In this document: piece after piece, positions 5,160 to 7,735 of the stretch
Numbering within the stretch: position 1 is the first letter of the stretch
How the letters are laid out: each line of letters opens with the position of its first letter
Source: an uncultured Actinomycetes bacterium
Lineage (GTDB): Bacteria; Actinomycetota; Thermoleophilia; Solirubrobacterales; 70-9
Direction of reading: 5' to 3'
Assembly: GCA_946482365.1 (NCBI GenBank)
Contig: CAMLQY010000055.1
Span: 1 to 7,735, forward strand
DNA length: 7,735 nucleotides
Position numbers and translations under genes: made by a program
The notes under the pieces: generated by a model
The model's input: only the letters and a program-made list of their open reading frames with translations
Database searches by the model: none
What the model was told of the DNA's origin: nothing

Positions 5160-5873
5160 ATGCTTCCCCAGCGACGAGACATCGCCAGCCTGGTCGTCTG
5201 CGAGGACGACTCGCCGACCCTGGAGCTCCTCTGCGACCACCTGGCGGCGGACCGCTTCGCCGTGATGCCGGCGCCGAGCGCTTCCGACGCGCTGCGGCTG
5301 TGTCGCTACAACCACCCCGACCTGCTGCTGCTCGACCTCAGCCTTCCCGACGCTTCGGGGCTCGACGTGCTGCGGGAGATCCGCGACGCGGACGGGATCA
5401 CCTCTCGCTTCGACCCGGGGCTGCCGGTGATCGTGCTCACCGGCCGGGGTGCCGAGGCCGACCGCGTTCGCGGCCTCGACTTCGGCGCCGACGATTACGT
5501 GGTGAAGCCCTTCGCCTATGCCGAACTGCGCGCCAGGATCGCCGCGGTCCTGAGGCGCAGGCCGGGAGGGCGCGAGGGGCCGTGCCGGGTTGGCGAGATC
5601 GTCGTCGACACTGCACGGCGCAAGGTCTGGGTGGGGGAGCGGGAGGTGCCGCTCTCGAACAAGGAGTTCGGGCTCCTGCGCGTGCTCGCGACCGACCCTT
5701 CGCGGGTCTTTGCCAAGCGCGAGCTGCTCGAGGCGGTCTGGGGCTTCAGGAGCCCGGCCCGCACGCGGACCCTCGACTCCCATGCGAGCCGGCTGCGGCG
5801 GAAACTCGACCCCGAGCACGGCCGCTTCGTGATCAACGCCTGGGGCTACGGATACAGGCTGGTCGACGGATGA
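5160..5873 (+). CDS. OmpR/PhoB-family response regulator
   Basis: This is a 237-residue transcription regulator with an N-terminal receiver domain and a C-terminal winged helix. In the receiver, the acidic pocket is Glu15-Asp16-Asp17, the phospho-acceptor is Asp59 (LLLLDLSLP), the switch residues are Thr94 (VLTG) and Tyr113, and Lys116 lies in DDYVVKPF; all functional residues are intact. The winged-helix domain spans about 142-235, with LSNKEFGLLRVL (165-176), the recognition-helix region TRTLDSHASRLRRKL (202-216) and the wing ending in WGYGYRLV. ATG 5160 is used: it leaves nine residues before the first strand, and the longer in-frame ATG at 5088 would overlap the DUF192 gene with low-quality Arg-rich sequence. 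No good Shine-Dalgarno exists, so re-initiation after the DUF192 stop is likely. The stop overlaps the next start as ATGA. Its targets are presumably the pilus genes, by position only. Confidence 0.95.
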   Translation: MLPQRRDIASLVVCEDDSPTLELLCDHLAADRFAVMPAPSASDALRLCRYNHPDLLLLDLSLPDASGLDVLREIRDADGITSRFDPGLPVIVLTGRGAEADRVRGLDFGADDYVVKPFAYAELRARIAAVLRRRPGGREGPCRVGEIVVDTARRKVWVGEREVPLSNKEFGLLRVLATDPSRVFAKRELLEAVWGFRSPARTRTLDSHASRLRRKLDPEHGRFVINAWGYGYRLVDG

Positions 5874-6598
5874 CCGAGCTCGCACAGGTGGTCGCCGGCT
5901 GGCCGCTGGCGATCTCGATGGCAGCGGCGGTCGCCGCCCAGAGCTTGCGCAACGGCCGGCGCCGCAGCGCCCTCAACGAGGCGTTGCACGAGCTGCGCCG
6001 CCCCCTGCAGGCGGTGGCGCTCGCCGCCGGCCCGGCGGTTGCCACGCCGGGCGACGGCGATGACCCGATGGAGCTCGCGGCGGCAGCGCTGGAAAGGCTC
6101 GACCGCGAGATCAACGGCGGGCCGCTCGCTCCCGCCTGGGGACGGGTCGAAGCGCGCTCGCTGGCCCAGGCCGCGGTGGCGCGCTGGCAGGCCCGGGCGA
6201 AGCTCGCCGACGGCTCGCTGGAGCTGCGCTGGAATGCGGGCCGGGCGGTCGTCGACGGGGACCGCTGCGCGCTCGCCCAGGCGATCGACAACCTGATCGT
6301 CAACGCGATCGAGCACGGCGGGCCGACGATCGTCGTCGCCGCGCGGCGCCGCGAAGGCCGGCTGCGGATCGCGGTCGTGGATTCCGGCTGTGCCTCGCGC
6401 CCGCGCTCGCGCGGCGCCGGTGCCGGGGAGGCGGTCTCGCGTCTCTCCGGCCGGCGCCGCCATGGGCACGGCCTCGCCGTCGTGCGCCGCGTCGCTGCCG
6501 CCCACGGCGGCCGCTTCGCCCTCAGCCGGGCGGCGGCGGGGTCGCTGGCCGTGCTCGAGCTGCCGCTGGCCGACGACGACCCGGGCTGGGCGGCGTGA
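5870..6598 (+). CDS. Short membrane-anchored sensor histidine kinase
   Basis: This 242-residue kinase is the evident partner of the regulator it overlaps by four bases (ATGA). A single hydrophobic segment (about 7-25) anchors it; no extracellular loop, PAS or HAMP domain is present, so it must sense through the membrane, a partner protein or an internal signal. The H-box is LHELRRPLQAV with His40. Its HExxT position carries Arg44, not Thr or Asn, which in HisKA kinases is linked to phosphatase activity. The ATPase part has the N-box AIDNLIVNAIEHG (138-150; Asn141 and Asn145), the G1 motif VVDSG (169-173), a short Arg-rich lid and the G2 motif GHGLAVVRRVAAAHGG (199-214). No clear F-box is seen. 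It is shorter than most kinases but the catalytic core is complete. The last bases overlap the cpaB start as GTGA. Confidence 0.92.
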   Translation: MTELAQVVAGWPLAISMAAAVAAQSLRNGRRRSALNEALHELRRPLQAVALAAGPAVATPGDGDDPMELAAAALERLDREINGGPLAPAWGRVEARSLAQAAVARWQARAKLADGSLELRWNAGRAVVDGDRCALAQAIDNLIVNAIEHGGPTIVVAARRREGRLRIAVVDSGCASRPRSRGAGAGEAVSRLSGRRRHGHGLAVVRRVAAAHGGRFALSRAAAGSLAVLELPLADDDPGWAA

Positions 6599-7251
6599 GC
6601 AGGAGGGCACGGGCCGCGGTCTTCCTCGCCGGCGCGCTGCTGGCGGCGGGGCTCGCGGCGGCGATCGCCGACGGCTACGGCGCAAGGATCGCCCGGGGTT
6701 ACGGGCCGCTGAGGCCGGTGGTGGTCGTCTCTCAGGGCCTGCGACCGGCCGGGCCGTTGGGGCCGAAGGAGATAGCGGCGGCGCTGGAGGTCCGGCGGGT
6801 GCCCGAGCGCTTCGTCCCCCCGGATGCGCTCGCGGTGCCGCGCGACGCGCTCGGGCTCGCCCCGGTCGCGGCGATCTCGCCGGGCTCCTACCTGCTCGCC
6901 TCGCAGCTGCGCCTGCCGAGGCGGCGGGACCCGGGCGTACCGGCGCTGGCGGGTCGCCGCCGGCCGGTCGAGATCTCCGTCAGCGGTGCCGAGGCGCTTC
7001 TCGCTGCGGGTGCCTCTCCGCGCGGGGCGAAGGTCGACGTGGTGGTGACGAGCGAACCGAGCGGGACCGGCCCCGGCCGGACCTATGTGGCTGCGGCTGG
7101 GGTGCCGCTTCTTGCGCTGGGCCCGGGAGCCGACGGCCCGGGCCCAGGCGGCGCCTCGGCCGCGACCCTGGGCCTGACCAAGCGGCAGGCGCTGCGCCTG
7201 ATCGCGGCGGAAAGCTTCGCCCGCAAGCTGACCCTGCTGCCCGAAGGCTAG
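6595..7251 (+). CDS. cpaB: Flp/Tad pilus assembly protein CpaB (RcpC), SAF domain
   Basis: CpaB/RcpC proteins belong to the Tad (Flp) pilus secretion machine; in diderms they act with the outer-membrane secretin, while in Gram-positive or monoderm bacteria the role is less clear. The 218-residue protein has an N-terminal membrane anchor (about 7-25, after SRRAR), a SAF domain at about 40-104 (VVVVSQGL, then VRRVPERFVPPDAL, then AAISPGSYLLASQL) and the RcpC/CpaB C-terminal domain at about 122-214 (RRPVEISVSGAEAL, GAKVDVVVTSEP, and LTKRQALRLIAAESFARKL). A Gly/Pro-rich loop (175-188) interrupts the latter. The GTG start at 6595 overlaps the kinase stop, which indicates translational coupling. 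The following gene is the pilus ATPase, which confirms the assignment. An SAF protein of other function is unlikely given this neighbour. Confidence 0.9.
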   Translation: MSRRARAAVFLAGALLAAGLAAAIADGYGARIARGYGPLRPVVVVSQGLRPAGPLGPKEIAAALEVRRVPERFVPPDALAVPRDALGLAPVAAISPGSYLLASQLRLPRRRDPGVPALAGRRRPVEISVSGAEALLAAGASPRGAKVDVVVTSEPSGTGPGRTYVAAAGVPLLALGPGADGPGPGGASAATLGLTKRQALRLIAAESFARKLTLLPEG

Positions 7252-7254
7252 GTG
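7250..7254 (+). promoter_or_regulatory. Shine-Dalgarno (AGGTG) deciding the cpaF start
   Basis: AGGTG matches the 3' part of the AGGAGGTG consensus and lies six bases before ATG 7261. It overlaps the cpaB stop codon. The alternative GTG at 7252 lies inside this element, so ATG 7261 is preferred. Confidence 0.5.
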
Positions 7255-7260
7255 CGACCG

Positions 7261-7735
7261 ATGGGAAGCGCCGAGACGTCGCCCAGGGAGCGTCACCTCG
7301 AGGAGCTCGCGGCGGCGCTGTGGGCACGCCTGATCGAGCGGCGGCGCGGTGAGGCGGCGGCGGGGCGGCCGCCGTCGGCGCCCCTCCCCGACGAGGTCCG
7401 CGAGCTGGTCGAGGAGGAGGCGGCGCTGCTGGGGGCCGAGGACCGGAGTGCGCTCGAGGCCCGCATCGTGCGCGACGCCGTCGGGCTCGGCCCGCTCGAG
7501 GACCTCCTGGCCGACCCCGCGGTCGAGGAGGTGATGGTCAACGGCCCCGACCGCGTGTACGTCGAGCGCGGCGGCCGGATCGAGCCGGCCGGCGTCAGCT
7601 TCCCCGGCGAAGAGGACCTGCGCAATGCGATCGAGCGGATCCTGGCGCCGCTGGGCCGGCGGATCGACGAGCTCAGCCCCATGGTCGACGCCCGCCTCGC
7701 CGACGGCTCGCGCGTCAACGTAGTGATCCCGCCGC
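7261..7735 (+). CDS. cpaF: Tad/Flp pilus assembly ATPase CpaF/TadA, N-terminal part
   Basis: The gene runs off the right edge; 158 codons are visible and no stop is reached. CpaF/TadA is the cytoplasmic secretion ATPase that powers assembly of Flp pili. After a variable helical, acidic and Arg-rich start (1-60), the family's N-terminal domain appears: GLGPLEDLLADPAVEEVMVNG (75-95), VYVERGGRIEP (99-109), then DLRNAIERILAPLGRRIDE (119-137) and SPMVDARLADGSRVNVVIPP (139-158), a hallmark of CpaF-type ATPases. Walker A and B would lie beyond the window. It begins nine bases after the cpaB stop and belongs to the same operon. Tad loci usually continue with tadB, tadC and pilin genes; those should follow outside the window. 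Confidence 0.93.
   Translation, partial: MGSAETSPRERHLEELAAALWARLIERRRGEAAAGRPPSAPLPDEVRELVEEEAALLGAEDRSALEARIVRDAVGLGPLEDLLADPAVEEVMVNGPDRVYVERGGRIEPAGVSFPGEEDLRNAIERILAPLGRRIDELSPMVDARLADGSRVNVVIPP

Noticed and set aside
5833..7296. A 487-codon minus-strand open frame opposite the kinase and cpaB
   Set aside because: Low-complexity Arg/Ala/Ser composition with no motifs; it is a shadow of the real plus-strand genes.

Overview
The window is very GC-rich (about 80% in 3061-3120 by hand count) and strongly GC-biased at third codon positions. It carries a chromosomal gene set typical of an actinobacterium. The arginine-rich Rho-like protein, the short DUF192 protein and the Tad/Flp pilus genes next to a two-component pair suggest a member of the Thermoleophilia (Solirubrobacterales-like). 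That placement is an inference, not a sequence match.

Left part (1-1394, + strand): the 3' end of glpD (aerobic glycerol-3-phosphate dehydrogenase) is followed after 24 bases by a 267-residue protein built from pieces of transcription terminator Rho. It has the Rho N-terminal helical domain and a very basic disordered stretch. It then has a shrunken ATPase-like domain in which the P-loop lysine, the catalytic glutamate, the RNA-binding OB fold and everything C-terminal are missing or replaced. This degenerate Rho is the most unusual gene here. A 155-residue unrecognised acidic protein lies convergent to it on the minus strand (1402-1869).

Middle (1870-4837): a 110-base divergent spacer separates the unknown gene from a CpsB/CapC-type PHP-domain phosphatase that starts with TTG (1980-2711). 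A strong 47-base imperfect palindrome (2722-2768) fills the gap between its stop and the stop of a convergent PfkB-family sugar kinase (2774-3697, minus). That kinase keeps its catalytic Asp but has lost the usual substrate-pocket Asp and Asn. Upstream of the kinase, on the same strand, lies an orphan membrane protein (3807-4700, minus). It has a signal peptide, an Ig-like extracytoplasmic domain and two or three membrane segments. This gene and its 5' flank have visibly lower GC (about 47-48% in two counted 60-base blocks), so it may be a later arrival.

Right part (4838-7735, + strand): a compact operon of a DUF192 protein, an OmpR-family response regulator, a short single-span histidine kinase, CpaB (SAF domain) and the start of CpaF/TadA ATPase. 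The regulator and kinase genes overlap by ATGA and the kinase and cpaB genes by GTGA, so the two-component pair is translationally coupled to Tad pilus assembly genes. The operon continues past the right edge. No RNA gene, CRISPR array or insertion sequence was seen.
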